DNA from: Ruminiclostridium cellobioparum subsp. termitidis CT1112
GTDB taxonomy: Bacteria; Bacillota; Clostridia; Acetivibrionales; DSM-1351
Length of the DNA stretch: 64,000 nt
Assembly (NCBI RefSeq): GCF_000350485.1
Contig: NZ_AORV01000065.1
Location: 1 to 64,000, forward strand
Direction: 5' to 3'
The notes beneath the pieces are model-generated. The model was not told the origin of the DNA. It ran no database searches and saw only the letters and a program-made list of their open reading frames with translations. The position numbers and the translations under genes were made by a program. Below, one piece after another: positions 39,048 to 49,046 of this stretch. Each line of letters starts with the position of its first letter. Position 1 is the first letter of the stretch.

Positions 39048-39575
39048 ATGAAAAAAATGTCTACCAGAATGTTGGTGGAGGCGGGCATTATGATTGCCTT
39101 AGCCCAAATATTGAGTTATGTTAAGATTTACGAGTTCCCTTACGGAGGTTCCGTGACAGCCGGAAGCATGATACCCATAGTGTTGTTTTCCATGAGGTGG
39201 GGAAGCAAAAATGGATTACTTGCGGGCTTTGTTTATGGAATACTGCAGTTCGTATTGGGACCCAAATATTCATACCATCCCCTGAGTGTTCTGCTGGACT
39301 ATTTGCTGCCCTTTGCAAGTATTGGACTTTCGGGATTGATTAGAAAAAACCTGCTGACCAATATGGCAAGTATCACCATAGCTATGTTAAGCAGGTTCAT
39401 TTTTCATTTTATTTCAGGAATTATTTTATGGGCACCCACGACCGGAGAAAATGTATACTTATATTCCCTGATTTACAACGGGAGCTATATGCTGCCTGAA
39501 TTCCTCATTTCAGCAGTAATAATAGCCGCATTGTACAAACCTCTGAAGAGATTCTTATATGAAATAAATACTTAG
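39048..39575 (+). CDS. thiT: Thiamine ECF transporter S component ThiT
   Basis: A 175-residue membrane protein with six predicted spans that binds thiamine and works with the shared ECF energising module encoded elsewhere. It has the N-terminal LVEAGIMIALAQILSYVKIY and GGSVTAGSMIPIVLFSMRWG with the conserved region for EcfT contact, and the thiamine-binding YGILQFVLGPKYSYHPLS and DYLLPFASIGLSG. The ATG at 39048 follows TAAGGAGGAGTTTACC. Control by the upstream TPP riboswitch supports the assignment. Confidence 0.95.
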   Translation: MKKMSTRMLVEAGIMIALAQILSYVKIYEFPYGGSVTAGSMIPIVLFSMRWGSKNGLLAGFVYGILQFVLGPKYSYHPLSVLLDYLLPFASIGLSGLIRKNLLTNMASITIAMLSRFIFHFISGIILWAPTTGENVYLYSLIYNGSYMLPEFLISAVIIAALYKPLKRFLYEINT

Positions 39576-39579
39576 AGAT

Positions 39580-39617
39580 GTAAAAGGGAGGGATGCTTGG
39601 GCGTCCCTCCCTTTTAC
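39580..39617 (+). terminator. Bidirectional terminator between thiT and spoIVA
   Basis: GTAAAAGGGAGGGA and TCCCTCCCTTTTAC form a 14-bp perfect stem around a 10-base loop. It ends thiT and may also stop transcription of the convergent spoIVA gene. Confidence 0.85.
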
Positions 39618-39695
39618 CGAATCCCATTTATTTGTACACCGGCAGGATCTACTTGCACTGCTTATTAAAATTATTACTGTTATAGAATTTTCTCA

Positions 39696-41174
39696 CTATA
39701 ATATGATACAGATTAAACCGCCGCTGCCCTCATTTATTATTTTCTGCAATGTTTCCTGCAGCTTGAGCTGAGCATCCTCAGGCATTCTGAACAGTTTATT
39801 CTGCAAACCTTCATTGACAAGTTCATGCAGTGATTTTCCGAATATATTGGACTCCCACAGTCTTGCCGTATCATTTTCAAATTCTCTGAGCAAATATGTA
39901 ACCAGCTCTTCAGACTGCTTTTCGGTGCCAACCAGCGGGGCTATCTCAGTTTCAATGTCCGCCCTTATCATATGTATTGACGGGGCGCTTGCTCTGAGCT
40001 TGACTCCAAACCTGTTACCCTGTTTGATAATTTCAGGCTCCTCAAGTGTGAGCTCCTCCATCTGAGGTGAAACCATCCCGTACCCCTTCACCTTGACCTC
40101 GTGCAGCGCATATTCAACTCTGTCATACTCCTTTTTGATTCTGGCAAGATCCTTGATAAGACTGATTAATTTATGCTCACCCTCTATTTCCATGCCGGAT
40201 TCTTCGCTGAGTATTCTGTACAGCAGACCGTCAGTCGTTGAAATGTCTACAAGAACCGAACCTTCTCCTAGACTAACCCTGTCAATTACTGACCTCTTTA
40301 TGAAATCATATGCTTCAAAATCCGGCATAGCCAGCTTTATATCTCTTATTTTTCCCGCCGACTTAAAGGTTTCCCTTATGGAATCAAGCATATTGGCCTT
40401 AAGCCAGTGTGAATCCTCCAAAGCCTCAACCCATCTGGGAACGTTTATACCGATTTCATATATGGGGAATTCATACAGGATTTTTTCCATTACAGAATCT
40501 ATATCATCTATTCTCATTTGCAAACAATCCATGGGAAGAACAGCTACTCCATATTTCTGTTCCAGTTCATCCCGGAGTCTGAGAGTTTCAGGATCTCTTG
40601 GCCTGGTGGTGTTGATTATCACAACAAAGGGTTTGTTAATGGACCTCAGTTCAGTTATTACCCTTCTTTCGGCATCTATATAATCTTCCCTGGGGATATC
40701 GGCGATGCTTCCGTCTGTGGTGACAACCACACCTATTGTGGAATGCTCATTTATTACTTTTTTAGTTCCTATTTCGGCTGCCTCTTCAAATGGAATCTGG
40801 TACTCGTACCATGGTGTCGACACCATCCTGGGTGCATTGTTCTCAAGATGCCCCATGGCCCCTCTGACCATATACCCCACACAATCAATCATTCTTACTT
40901 TCAATTGTACGTTTTCATCAATAACTACTTCTACTGCCTCGTTGGGGATGAATTTAGGTTCAGTGGTCATTATGGTTCTTCCCGACGCACTTTGTGGAAG
41001 CTCATCTATTGCCCTTTCCTTCTGGTATGCGTTCTCTATATTGGGGATAACCAAAAGATCCATAAATCTCTTTATGAATGTTGACTTTCCCGTCCTTACA
41101 GGTCCCACTATACCTATATAAATATCCCCTTGAGTTCTTTCAGCTATTTGCTGGTAAATATTGAATTTTTCCAC
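39696..41174 (-). CDS. spoIVA: SpoIVA, spore coat morphogenetic ATPase
   Basis: A 492-residue protein that polymerises on the forespore surface in an ATP-dependent way and anchors the spore coat. The Walker A is GPVRTGKST (about residues 24-32), followed by the family-typical PNIENAYQKERAIDELPQSA and RTIMTTEPKFIPNEAV. The C-terminal end MPEDAQLKLQETLQKIINEG is also typical. The start codon is GTG (41174) with GGGGAGGG upstream. Full length equals the Bacillus protein. Expression is expected from the mother cell under SigE. It shows that the organism forms endospores. Confidence 0.97.
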   Translation of the reverse strand: MEKFNIYQQIAERTQGDIYIGIVGPVRTGKSTFIKRFMDLLVIPNIENAYQKERAIDELPQSASGRTIMTTEPKFIPNEAVEVVIDENVQLKVRMIDCVGYMVRGAMGHLENNAPRMVSTPWYEYQIPFEEAAEIGTKKVINEHSTIGVVVTTDGSIADIPREDYIDAERRVITELRSINKPFVVIINTTRPRDPETLRLRDELEQKYGVAVLPMDCLQMRIDDIDSVMEKILYEFPIYEIGINVPRWVEALEDSHWLKANMLDSIRETFKSAGKIRDIKLAMPDFEAYDFIKRSVIDRVSLGEGSVLVDISTTDGLLYRILSEESGMEIEGEHKLISLIKDLARIKKEYDRVEYALHEVKVKGYGMVSPQMEELTLEEPEIIKQGNRFGVKLRASAPSIHMIRADIETEIAPLVGTEKQSEELVTYLLREFENDTARLWESNIFGKSLHELVNEGLQNKLFRMPEDAQLKLQETLQKIINEGSGGLICIIL

Positions 41175-41310
41175 GCTTAGAACCCTCCCCTATATTGCTA
41201 CACGCCCAAATAGGACTATGTATTTTGTCACTTTCAATATTAAATATATGTCCGAAAACAGTTAATATTACAAAAATAAATTTGCAATCAAAAAATTATT
41301 CGTAAAAACT

Positions 41311-41350
41311 AAAAAGGAGCCCACATCCGCTTTCGTGATGTGACAGCTCC
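41311..41350 (-). terminator. Terminator, probably originally of gpsA
   Basis: On the minus strand GGAGC-TGTCACATC pairs with GATGTGG-GCTCC and is followed by TTTTT. It lies about 400 bases past the gpsA stop because a palindromic element sits in between. Confidence 0.75.
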
Positions 41351-41361
41351 TCATATACCTA

Positions 41362-41747
41362 TTAAATTCATTTAATTAATTTAACATGTTGTGCCAATTG
41401 AAAATTGTTTTTTGCTTTACAGATAGATTTAATTAGAATCAACTGGTAACGCGAGGACAACTTCATGAAATAGGATGCGCGGTTAAAAACAATTGCGGTA
41501 AATTGCCGACGAAGGTAAAGCGGTTTTGACGACAAAGCAGCAGGACGCTGCTTTGAGCTTCAAATCGAGACAGGATGTCGAGTTTGAGCGACGGCAAAAT
41601 CGCTTTAAATGAGGCGCTACAATTTTCGCAATTGTTTTTGGTGCGTCCTATTTCATGAAGTTAGTACGGAAGTTACCAGTTGATATAAAAAATTACAGGT
41701 AAAGCAAATATAGAATAATTAGTACAACTAGTTAATTTAAATTCATT
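41362..41747. repeat. Near-palindromic ~364-bp element flanked by 11-bp direct repeats
   Basis: TTAAATTCATT occurs at 41362-41372 and 41737-41747 as a possible target-site duplication. The sequence between is one long imperfect inverted repeat centred near 41560. Matched pairs from outside in are 41381-41399 with 41717-41735 (15 of 19 bases), TTTGCTTTAC 41411-41420 with 41699-41708, ATCAACTGGTAAC 41438-41450 with 41672-41684, a 17-base perfect pair 41459-41475 with 41646-41662, and AAAAACAATTGCG 41485-41497 with 41627-41639. Two small hairpins sit at the centre. No open reading frame with a ribosome site is present. It is best explained as a MITE-like non-autonomous element, or a large structured RNA. 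Confidence 0.75.
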
Positions 41748-41749
41748 AT

Positions 41750-42745
41750 TTACATTTCAGTTTTTTTGTCCCTGGTCATAAGATCTCCGACCGCATATCT
41801 CGGGTCCTTGCCTTCAAACAGAATACTGTAGGCTTCGCTGGTTATGGGCATTGACACACCCAGCTTTTTGGCCAGCTCATATGCCGGCTTTGTGGTAGCG
41901 ACACCTTCCACTACCATATTGACCTCATCAAGTGCTTCCTGGACAGACTTGCCCTGACCTATCAATATACCCGCTCTTCTGTTTCTGCTGTGCATGCTGG
42001 TACAGGTAACAATCAGGTCCCCCACTCCCGTAAGGCCTGAGAATGTATCGGCATTTCCGCCCATTGCCACACCAAGCCTGGAAATTTCAGCAATACCTCT
42101 TGTCATCAGCGCGGCCTTTGTATTGTCCCCAAAACCCAGACCATCCGATATGCCGGCACACAGGGCTATAATGTTCTTGAGGGCCCCGCCCAGTTCAACT
42201 CCTATTACATCAGTGTTTGTATACACCCTGAAGTTAGCTGTCATAAACAAATCCTGCAAAAATTTTGCTACTTCCAGATTCTCAGACGCAGCCACTACAG
42301 TTGTGGGTATATCTCTTCCAATCTCCTCGGCATGGCTTGGCCCCGACAAAACCGCTATATTGTTATTCGGCAGCTCCTCCTGCATAATTTCCGATAAGAG
42401 TTTACAGCTGACATCCTCTATTCCCTTCGAACAGGTTACAACAACCGTATCCTTTGAAATCAGACCTGCCAGTGTTTTGCAATTCTGTCTGGTAGTCTGA
42501 GATGGAACTGCAAGCACAACAACTTCTGCATTTTTTACTGCATGTTCGATATCTGTAGTAAATTCAACACTATCCGGAACTTTTACTCCCGGCAATCTTG
42601 TCACATGCTCCCTATTTGCCTTTAACATGTTAATTTCATCTTTCATCGGAGACCAGAGGCTTACATTATTTCCGTTTTTCGATAACAGGACCGCCATGGC
42701 TGTACCCATACTCCCGGCACCGACTACTGCAACATTTCTGTTCAT
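41750..42745 (-). CDS. gpsA: NAD(P)-dependent glycerol-3-phosphate dehydrogenase
   Basis: A 331-residue cytoplasmic enzyme that reduces dihydroxyacetone phosphate to sn-glycerol 3-phosphate for phospholipid synthesis. The Rossmann motif [12 protein letters not shown] opens the protein. [11 protein letters not shown] and the catalytic Lys region [21 protein letters not shown] are family signatures, as is [14 protein letters not shown]. The ATG has a strong GGAGGTTAAT site that is perfectly complementary to a segment 85 bases upstream. It follows plsY, which uses its product indirectly, and der, an arrangement common in Firmicutes. Confidence 0.97.
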   Translation of the reverse strand: MNRNVAVVGAGSMGTAMAVLLSKNGNNVSLWSPMKDEINMLKANREHVTRLPGVKVPDSVEFTTDIEHAVKNAEVVVLAVPSQTTRQNCKTLAGLISKDTVVVTCSKGIEDVSCKLLSEIMQEELPNNNIAVLSGPSHAEEIGRDIPTTVVAASENLEVAKFLQDLFMTANFRVYTNTDVIGVELGGALKNIIALCAGISDGLGFGDNTKAALMTRGIAEISRLGVAMGGNADTFSGLTGVGDLIVTCTSMHSRNRRAGILIGQGKSVQEALDEVNMVVEGVATTKPAYELAKKLGVSMPITSEAYSILFEGKDPRYAVGDLMTRDKKTEM

Positions 42746-42849
42746 ATTAACCTCCTAAGCCATGTTATGGCTTTGAGCCGCATTGCGGCCACAAAATGTA
42801 ATGAAAATTTATATCCTTTATCGCTATAAGGCGAATAAAGGAGGTTAAT
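42746..42849 (-). promoter_or_regulatory. Structured gpsA leader with anti-Shine-Dalgarno helix
   Basis: In the mRNA ATTAACCTCC (42849-42840) is perfectly complementary to the ribosome site GGAGGTTAAT (42755-42746). Between them lie three possible hairpins: CCTTTAT-CGC/GCG-ATAAAGG (42815-42841), GCCGC-ATT-GCGGC (42777-42789) and AAGCCAT-GTT-ATGGCTT (42757-42773). The first shares two bases with the long-range helix, so alternative folds are possible. Confidence 0.55.
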
Positions 42850-42882
42850 TGGCCATTATATAAAATTACATTATAAATAGAT

Positions 42883-43527
42883 TTAACCGTTGGTTTTTTT
42901 CTTCTGACCCAGCTTGGCCTCAGAGCCGTTTAGCAGTCTTCCTATATTCGCTTTATGTCTGGCTACGGCCAAAACAGCCAGAACAGCTGAAAAAATAATA
43001 AATATTGTGCCGTTTCCTTTTATAGCCGCACCTATTGGAAAAGCAACCGAGGCTATTATTGAGCCCAGGGAAACATATCTTGTAATTGCCACAATTACAG
43101 CAAATATTCCAAGCAGGATCAATCCAAGCTTCCAATCCATCATCAATACAACTGCGAAAGAGGTAAGTATTCCCTTTCCACCCTTAAACCCAAAGTAAAC
43201 AGGCCAGTTATGCCCTGCTATGGCAGCTATTCCGGCTGCCATTCCGCCTATGCCTGCCAGATCAAGAGTTATGGATGCTGGTATTGAACTAATAATAATA
43301 TTTCCTAAAAGGTATGATATAACACCCTTTAATATATCTCCGGCAATAACCATCACAGCTGCCGCTTTTCCCAGTGTCCTGAGGGTATTGGTCATTCCTG
43401 CATTGCCGCTGCCGTGCTTTCTGACATCGGTACCGTAAAATTTGCCGACTATGAGTGAAGTGTTCAAGCTCCCCAACAGATATCCTATTACAACAACAGC
43501 AACCAGCTTAATTACAAATAATCCCAT
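42883..43527 (-). CDS. plsY: Glycerol-3-phosphate acyltransferase PlsY
   Basis: A 214-residue membrane protein that transfers acyl groups from acyl phosphate to glycerol 3-phosphate, giving lysophosphatidic acid. Signatures are GYLLGSLNTSLIVGK, the active-site region KHGSGNAGMTNTLRTLGK, GHNWPVYFGFKGGKGI and a basic C-terminus. Five membrane spans are visible. The start could be 43533 or 43527; the latter has better spacing to GGTGG. It lies between der and gpsA on the same strand. Confidence 0.96.
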   Translation of the reverse strand: MGLFVIKLVAVVVIGYLLGSLNTSLIVGKFYGTDVRKHGSGNAGMTNTLRTLGKAAAVMVIAGDILKGVISYLLGNIIISSIPASITLDLAGIGGMAAGIAAIAGHNWPVYFGFKGGKGILTSFAVVLMMDWKLGLILLGIFAVIVAITRYVSLGSIIASVAFPIGAAIKGNGTIFIIFSAVLAVLAVARHKANIGRLLNGSEAKLGQKKKTNG

Positions 43528-43584
43528 ATACATCCACCATTTCCGCCTTTACAGGCTTTATAACTTAATATCCGAAGGAGAATT

Positions 43585-44910
43585 CTATTCATCCTTGTTC
43601 CGCTGTCTGTGAATAAATTTAATAGGTGTACCTTCGAATCCAAAGTTTTTTCTCAATTGATTCTCAAGATACCGCTCATATGAATAATGGAAAAGCTCCA
43701 AATCGTTCACAAACACGACAAAGGCAGGGGGCTTGATTCCCGCTTGCGTCATATAGTAAATCTTCAGCCTCTTTCCTTTGTCGGAGGGCGGCTGAACCAT
43801 TGCTGTCGCTTCATTGACAAGATCGTTAAGCATTCCTGTGGAAATCCTGAAGGCTGCCTGATCCGCAACATATTTTATCAATTCATAAATTTTATTGATT
43901 CTTTGCCCCGTTTTGGCAGATATAAACAATACCGGTGCATAAGTCATGAAACCTAATTTTTCATGTACCTGCTTTCTGTATTCTTCCAGAGTCCCTGTCT
44001 GCTTTTCAATCAAATCCCATTTGTTTATTACTATTATAGACGCCTTGCCCTGCTGGTGTGCATAACCGGCTATTTTGGTATCCTGCTCGGTAACGCCGTC
44101 CTCGGCATCTATCATTATGAGGCAGACGTCAGCCCTCTCTATTGCGGTCCAGGATCTGATGGTACTGTACTTTTCAATGCTTTCATTTATCTTTGCCCTT
44201 TTCCTGATACCCGCCGTATCAATAAAAGTAAATTTCTGCCCGTCGTTTTCCACGTGTGTGTCAATGGCATCCCTGGTTGTTCCGGGGATACTGCTTACAA
44301 TAACCCTTTCCTCCCCAAGTATGGAATTTATTAATGAAGACTTTCCGGCATTTGGTTTTCCCACCACTGCTACTTTTATAACATCCTCATCTTCTTCGTT
44401 ATCAATATCTTCGGGAAAATGTTCAAAAACAGCGTCAAGCAAGTCCCCCATTCCAAGGCCGTGAACAGAAGATATTACTACCATATCTCCCATGCCGAGG
44501 TTATAAAATTCGTATATTTCAGGCGGCGGGTCACCCACCCGGTCAACCTTGTTAACAGTCAATACAACCGGCTTCTGGGACTTTCTAAGCAAGGTGGCCA
44601 CTTCCTTGTCGGTAGCTGTCATGCCGTCCTTTGCATCCACCATAAATATTATAACATCTGCAGTCTCAATGGCAATTTCAGCCTGCCGCTTCATCTGCTG
44701 CATTATTATGTCCTCTGAATACGGCTCAATTCCGCCTGTATCTATAAGGGTAAATTTCTTGCTTCTCCATTCAATCTCAGTATATATCCTGTCTCTGGTC
44801 ACTCCAGGAGTATCTTCTACAATGGAAATCCTGCTTCCTGCAAGATAGTTAAAAAATGTTGATTTTCCCACATTAGGCCTACCAACAACTGCTACTACGG
44901 GTTTTCCCAA
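43585..44910 (-). CDS. der: Ribosome-associated GTPase Der (EngA)
   Basis: A 441-residue GTPase needed for 50S subunit assembly. It has two tandem G domains: the first with [14 protein letters not shown] (residues 7-20), DTGGIEPYS and NKVD, the second with [12 protein letters not shown] (about 185), [10 protein letters not shown] and NKWD. A KH-like C-terminal domain ends [13 protein letters not shown]. The start codon is TTG (44910), preceded at good distance by GGAGGTG; no in-frame ATG would preserve the first G domain. Confidence 0.97.
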   Translation of the reverse strand: MGKPVVAVVGRPNVGKSTFFNYLAGSRISIVEDTPGVTRDRIYTEIEWRSKKFTLIDTGGIEPYSEDIIMQQMKRQAEIAIETADVIIFMVDAKDGMTATDKEVATLLRKSQKPVVLTVNKVDRVGDPPPEIYEFYNLGMGDMVVISSVHGLGMGDLLDAVFEHFPEDIDNEEDEDVIKVAVVGKPNAGKSSLINSILGEERVIVSSIPGTTRDAIDTHVENDGQKFTFIDTAGIRKRAKINESIEKYSTIRSWTAIERADVCLIMIDAEDGVTEQDTKIAGYAHQQGKASIIVINKWDLIEKQTGTLEEYRKQVHEKLGFMTYAPVLFISAKTGQRINKIYELIKYVADQAAFRISTGMLNDLVNEATAMVQPPSDKGKRLKIYYMTQAGIKPPAFVVFVNDLELFHYSYERYLENQLRKNFGFEGTPIKFIHRQRNKDE

Positions 44911-45223
44911 ACCTTACACCTCCGCGTCTTTTATAAAAGCTTCCGATATAGCTTTACAAAGTCAAGCAAATACCTGGATTATTATTTGCTTTATTTGCCA
45001 ATCAATGCATTGACTGATGCTTCTTCACTTGCTGTACACACAGGCCAAAAAATTATTTTAATATCATATTACTTTACTTCAGGTCCGGGATATCCGGATA
45101 TTATTTCTTGTACCAATTGTAATATAATTTTTTTGACAAGTCTACCTGCGGCAATACTTATATGCCCGTTTTCCAACGGAATAATGCCTTTTTTTACACA
45201 ACCTTTTTCTTTTAATAGAAATC
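44911..45223. other. Intergenic region upstream of der
   Basis: Other than the der ribosome site at its left end I see no gene, RNA or clear repeat. It separates der from the terminator that follows rpmF. Confidence 0.5.
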
Positions 45224-45253
45224 AAAAAGCAGCAAGAGTAATCCTGCTGCTTT
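45224..45253 (-). terminator. Terminator after rpmF
   Basis: On the minus strand AAAGCAGCA pairs with TGCTGCTTT and continues TTGATTT. It lies about 13 bases past the rpmF stop. Confidence 0.8.
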
Positions 45254-45265
45254 AATGACATATTA

Positions 45266-45448
45266 TTATTTAGCTTCTACTTTAACTACCTGTTTGCCAT
45301 CATAATATCCACATTCACCACATACCCTGTGAGGCAGCTTGAAAACATGACACTGTGGGCAGCTTACCAGAGTTGGCGATGCCAGCTTCCACTGGGATCT
45401 TCTCTTACCTGTTCTTGCCTTGGACCATCTACGCTTTGGATTTGCCAT
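45266..45448 (-). CDS. rpmF: 50S ribosomal protein L32
   Basis: A 60-residue basic ribosomal protein. It begins MANPKRRWSKARTGKRRSQW and has the zinc-ribbon pairs CPQC and CGECGYY, the C+ form of L32. I use the ATG at 45448 with GGGAGGTG upstream. It follows yceD, the usual bacterial order, and is probably co-transcribed with it. Confidence 0.97.
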   Translation of the reverse strand: MANPKRRWSKARTGKRRSQWKLASPTLVSCPQCHVFKLPHRVCGECGYYDGKQVVKVEAK

Positions 45449-45566
45449 CAATAACACCTCCCTACTATAATGCAACCATCAAGAAATAATCAAACAATAA
45501 ACCCTACATTTTTCAAGGCTATTCCTTGAAAACATACTTTATTATTTAATTATTTCCAGTAGAAAC

Positions 45567-46064
45567 CTACTTGAAATAATCTTTAAGAATTTCCATTCTT
45601 GGGTCTACTATTTCGCGTTCATCACAATTACAATTTTTTATGTTCAAATTGGTACCACATGTCTTGCATAAGCCTTTGCAGTCTTCACTGCAGATTATTT
45701 TCATAGGCAGTGCAAGGATTATGTTGTCCATAAGTGGCTTATCAATGTCCACAACATTACCTTCAAATGTATATGCATCAACATCATCGGATTTGGAAAC
45801 CTCGACAAAGCTCTCTTCTACCTTGATATCGGAAACCGTATCAACCTGTTTCAAACATCTGAGGCAATTCGCACTAAATTCAAAATGAAGGCCACCACTT
45901 AACTTTAACAGGCCACCCAAATTAACGATGCGCCCTGTGAACTCAAACGAAGGTTTGAATTCTACTGAAGTATCATACTCCCGTAATCCCGGCAGATTGT
46001 CACTAAAATTGACGTCTATTCCGGCCCCTTCAGTTTTAATAATATCAGACACATTAACTCTCAT
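45567..46064 (-). CDS. yceD: YceD/DUF177 family protein (23S rRNA accumulation)
   Basis: A 165-residue cytoplasmic protein of the DUF177 family, linked genetically to 23S rRNA accumulation and nearly always encoded before rpmF, as here. The conserved cysteine module is visible as ANCLRCLKQV, then CSEDCKGLCKTCGTNLN and CNCDE, followed by DPRMEILKDYF, a family hallmark at the C-terminus. The ATG at 46064 follows AAGAGG. The molecular function is not established. Confidence 0.93.
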   Translation of the reverse strand: MRVNVSDIIKTEGAGIDVNFSDNLPGLREYDTSVEFKPSFEFTGRIVNLGGLLKLSGGLHFEFSANCLRCLKQVDTVSDIKVEESFVEVSKSDDVDAYTFEGNVVDIDKPLMDNIILALPMKIICSEDCKGLCKTCGTNLNIKNCNCDEREIVDPRMEILKDYFK

Positions 46065-46160
46065 TAGTAACCTCTTAAAAACCGACAACTGATATTATAC
46101 TAACTAATACCTCTTTTGTCAATAATTCAATTTCGGTAATTTTAAATGATTTTTGATCCT

Positions 46161-46220
46161 CCGGATTTGTATCCGGGCCCATCAAATTTATACTCAACCC
46201 CCGCATTGAAGGTTGAGTAT
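46161..46220. terminator. Two stem-loops between ackA and yceD
   Basis: ATACTCAACC (46190-46199) pairs with GGTTGAGTAT (46211-46220), and CCGGAT-TTGT-ATCCGG lies at 46161-46176. The first is about 60 bases past the ackA stop and probably terminates the pta-ackA operon. T-tracts are weak. Confidence 0.5.
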
Positions 46221-46281
46221 ATCTTTATTATTACCAATATTCCGATATCTATATATTCGTATCTATATAATAATGTAGAAA

Positions 46282-47475
46282 TTATTTCAGAAGCCTTACG
46301 GTTTCTCTTGCAATGGCAAGTTCTTCGTTGGTCGGAATAACAAATGTCTTAACAGTGGCACCCGGTGCACTGATATCGATTTCCTGGCCCCTGATCTTAT
46401 TCTTGTCAGGATCGATTTTTATTCCCAGGAAGTCCATATTGTCAAGGATTTGGGTTCTTATGGTTGAGTTGTTCTCCCCTATGCCGGCTGTAAATACAAT
46501 TGCATCCACGCCGTTCATGACTGCAATATATTCACCGATAAACTTCTTGACACCATAAGCAAATATTTCAAGAGCCAGCTGGGCTCTTTTGTTTCCTTCT
46601 TCGGCAGCAGTGTGGAGATCTCTGAAATCGCTGCTTACGCCCGATACACCAAGTACGCCTGATTTCTTGTTCAGCAGTGTGCTTATACCTTTAACGGTGA
46701 GATCCTCCTTTTCCATCAGATAAGTAACGACCTCCGGGTCAATGGTACCGCTTCTGGTCCCCATTGCAAGCCCCTGCAGCGGTGTAAAGCCCATAGAGGT
46801 GTCAACTGACTTGCCCTTATCTACAGCACAGATGCTCGATCCGTTTCCAAGGTGACAGGTGATGATCTTTAATTCGCTTAAAGGCTTTCCGAGCAAGTCG
46901 GCAGCTCTTTCGGATACATATTTATGCGATGTGCCGTGGAAACCGTATTTTCTGATGCCGTATTTCTCATAAAGCTCGTAAGGTATGGCATAGAGATATG
47001 CATAATCGGGCATTGTGCTGTGGAAGGTTGTATCAAACACTCCAACCATGGGAACATCAGGCATTATCTGCTGACATGCTTCAATACCTACAATATTCGG
47101 CGGGTTGTGAAGAGGAGCTATATCAATACATTCTCTTACAGCGTCCATAACCTTTTCGTTTATAACTGCAGAGCTGTTGAACTTTTCTCCGCCGTGAACT
47201 ATTCTGTGTCCGACGGCTGAAATTTCAGACATGCTCTTTATTACACCTATCTTTTCATCGGTAAGAGCAGCTATAACAGCCGCAATTGCATCTTTATGAT
47301 TCTTCAGGACTTTACTTATTACTACTGCTTCTTCGTCTCCCTTTGACTGCTTGATAAATGAATTTTCAATACCTATTCTGTCACAAAGTCCTTTTGCAAG
47401 AACTGCTTCATTGGTCATATCGATCAGCTGATACTTTAATGAAGAACTGCCTGCATTAATAACTAAAACCTTCAT
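46282..47475 (-). CDS. ackA: Acetate kinase
   Basis: A 397-residue cytoplasmic enzyme that makes ATP and acetate from acetyl phosphate, the main energy-yielding fermentation step in this group. It begins [20 protein letters not shown], has [34 protein letters not shown], and the phosphate-binding [14 protein letters not shown]. The C-terminus [17 protein letters not shown] is typical. It lies 127 bases after pta on the same strand and forms an operon with it. Confidence 0.98.
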   Translation of the reverse strand: MKVLVINAGSSSLKYQLIDMTNEAVLAKGLCDRIGIENSFIKQSKGDEEAVVISKVLKNHKDAIAAVIAALTDEKIGVIKSMSEISAVGHRIVHGGEKFNSSAVINEKVMDAVRECIDIAPLHNPPNIVGIEACQQIMPDVPMVGVFDTTFHSTMPDYAYLYAIPYELYEKYGIRKYGFHGTSHKYVSERAADLLGKPLSELKIITCHLGNGSSICAVDKGKSVDTSMGFTPLQGLAMGTRSGTIDPEVVTYLMEKEDLTVKGISTLLNKKSGVLGVSGVSSDFRDLHTAAEEGNKRAQLALEIFAYGVKKFIGEYIAVMNGVDAIVFTAGIGENNSTIRTQILDNMDFLGIKIDPDKNKIRGQEIDISAPGATVKTFVIPTNEELAIARETVRLLK

Positions 47476-47602
47476 TTATATTTCATCTCCCTAATTAATT
47501 ATTTGGTTACTGAATATTTTTGATTGATCAAAACTTTATTTTAGATAAAATTTACATAATATTGTACTAAATATTATATTGTACCAAACTATTGTATCAA
47601 AA

Positions 47603-48661
<1,059 letters not shown>

Positions 48662-48790
48662 TTAGCTCAAATCCCGGCTTTTCTTACACAATTATTTCAA
48701 TATTTCGATATTTAAAGTATTTCAATAATTAATGCATTTTATTTTATTACCTGGTCATATAACCTGAAACCAAGTATATTCGCCACTTTT

Positions 48791-48819
48791 ATTATATACA
48801 ACTTGTTCATTGTATACAA
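48791..48819 (-). promoter_or_regulatory. pta-ackA promoter
   Basis: On the minus strand TTGTAT (48819-48814) and a perfect TATAAT (48796-48791) are 17 bases apart. The predicted leader is about 185 bases. Confidence 0.65.
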
Positions 48820-48930
48820 GATTAAATTTCATAGGATTTATTTTGATTAATTATGCAAATTCCCCAGATTGAATTCACAAATAAACCATAATGATATAAA
48901 CTATATATAACAAGGTATCTTTACCTCGTT

Positions 48931-49015
48931 GAAACGCGCATAAGGTAAGAAAATTTTTCTGCAACGGAAAAATTTTCAAGAATGTGAAACGTTTTTTAAA
49001 CCTATGCGTTATAAT
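48931..49015 (+). repeat. Hairpin-bearing repeat, copy B of the dispersed 46-bp repeat
   Basis: Bases 48971-49015 match 10441-10486. Just upstream, GAAAATTTTTC (48949-48959) and GAAAAATTTTC (48967-48977) form a perfect 11-bp stem with loop TGCAACG. AACGCGCATAAGGT (48934-48947) is an imperfect inverted copy of ACCTATGCGTT at the right end. The right end also supplies a TATAAT 32 bases before the next gene. It looks like a small interspersed element that now serves as promoter region. Confidence 0.5.
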
Positions 49016-49046
49016 CTACCTTACGAAAGGACAGGAAAAAGAACAC

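Noticed and set aside
40093-41121. Several overlapping plus-strand frames of 138-196 codons
   Set aside because: All are antisense to spoIVA, Ser/Ile-rich by complement, and lack ribosome sites.
41373-41736. Group II intron or riboswitch interpretation of the palindromic element
   Set aside because: There is no domain V-like hairpin, no reverse transcriptase and no match to known aptamer cores; the symmetry of the whole segment fits an inverted-repeat element better.
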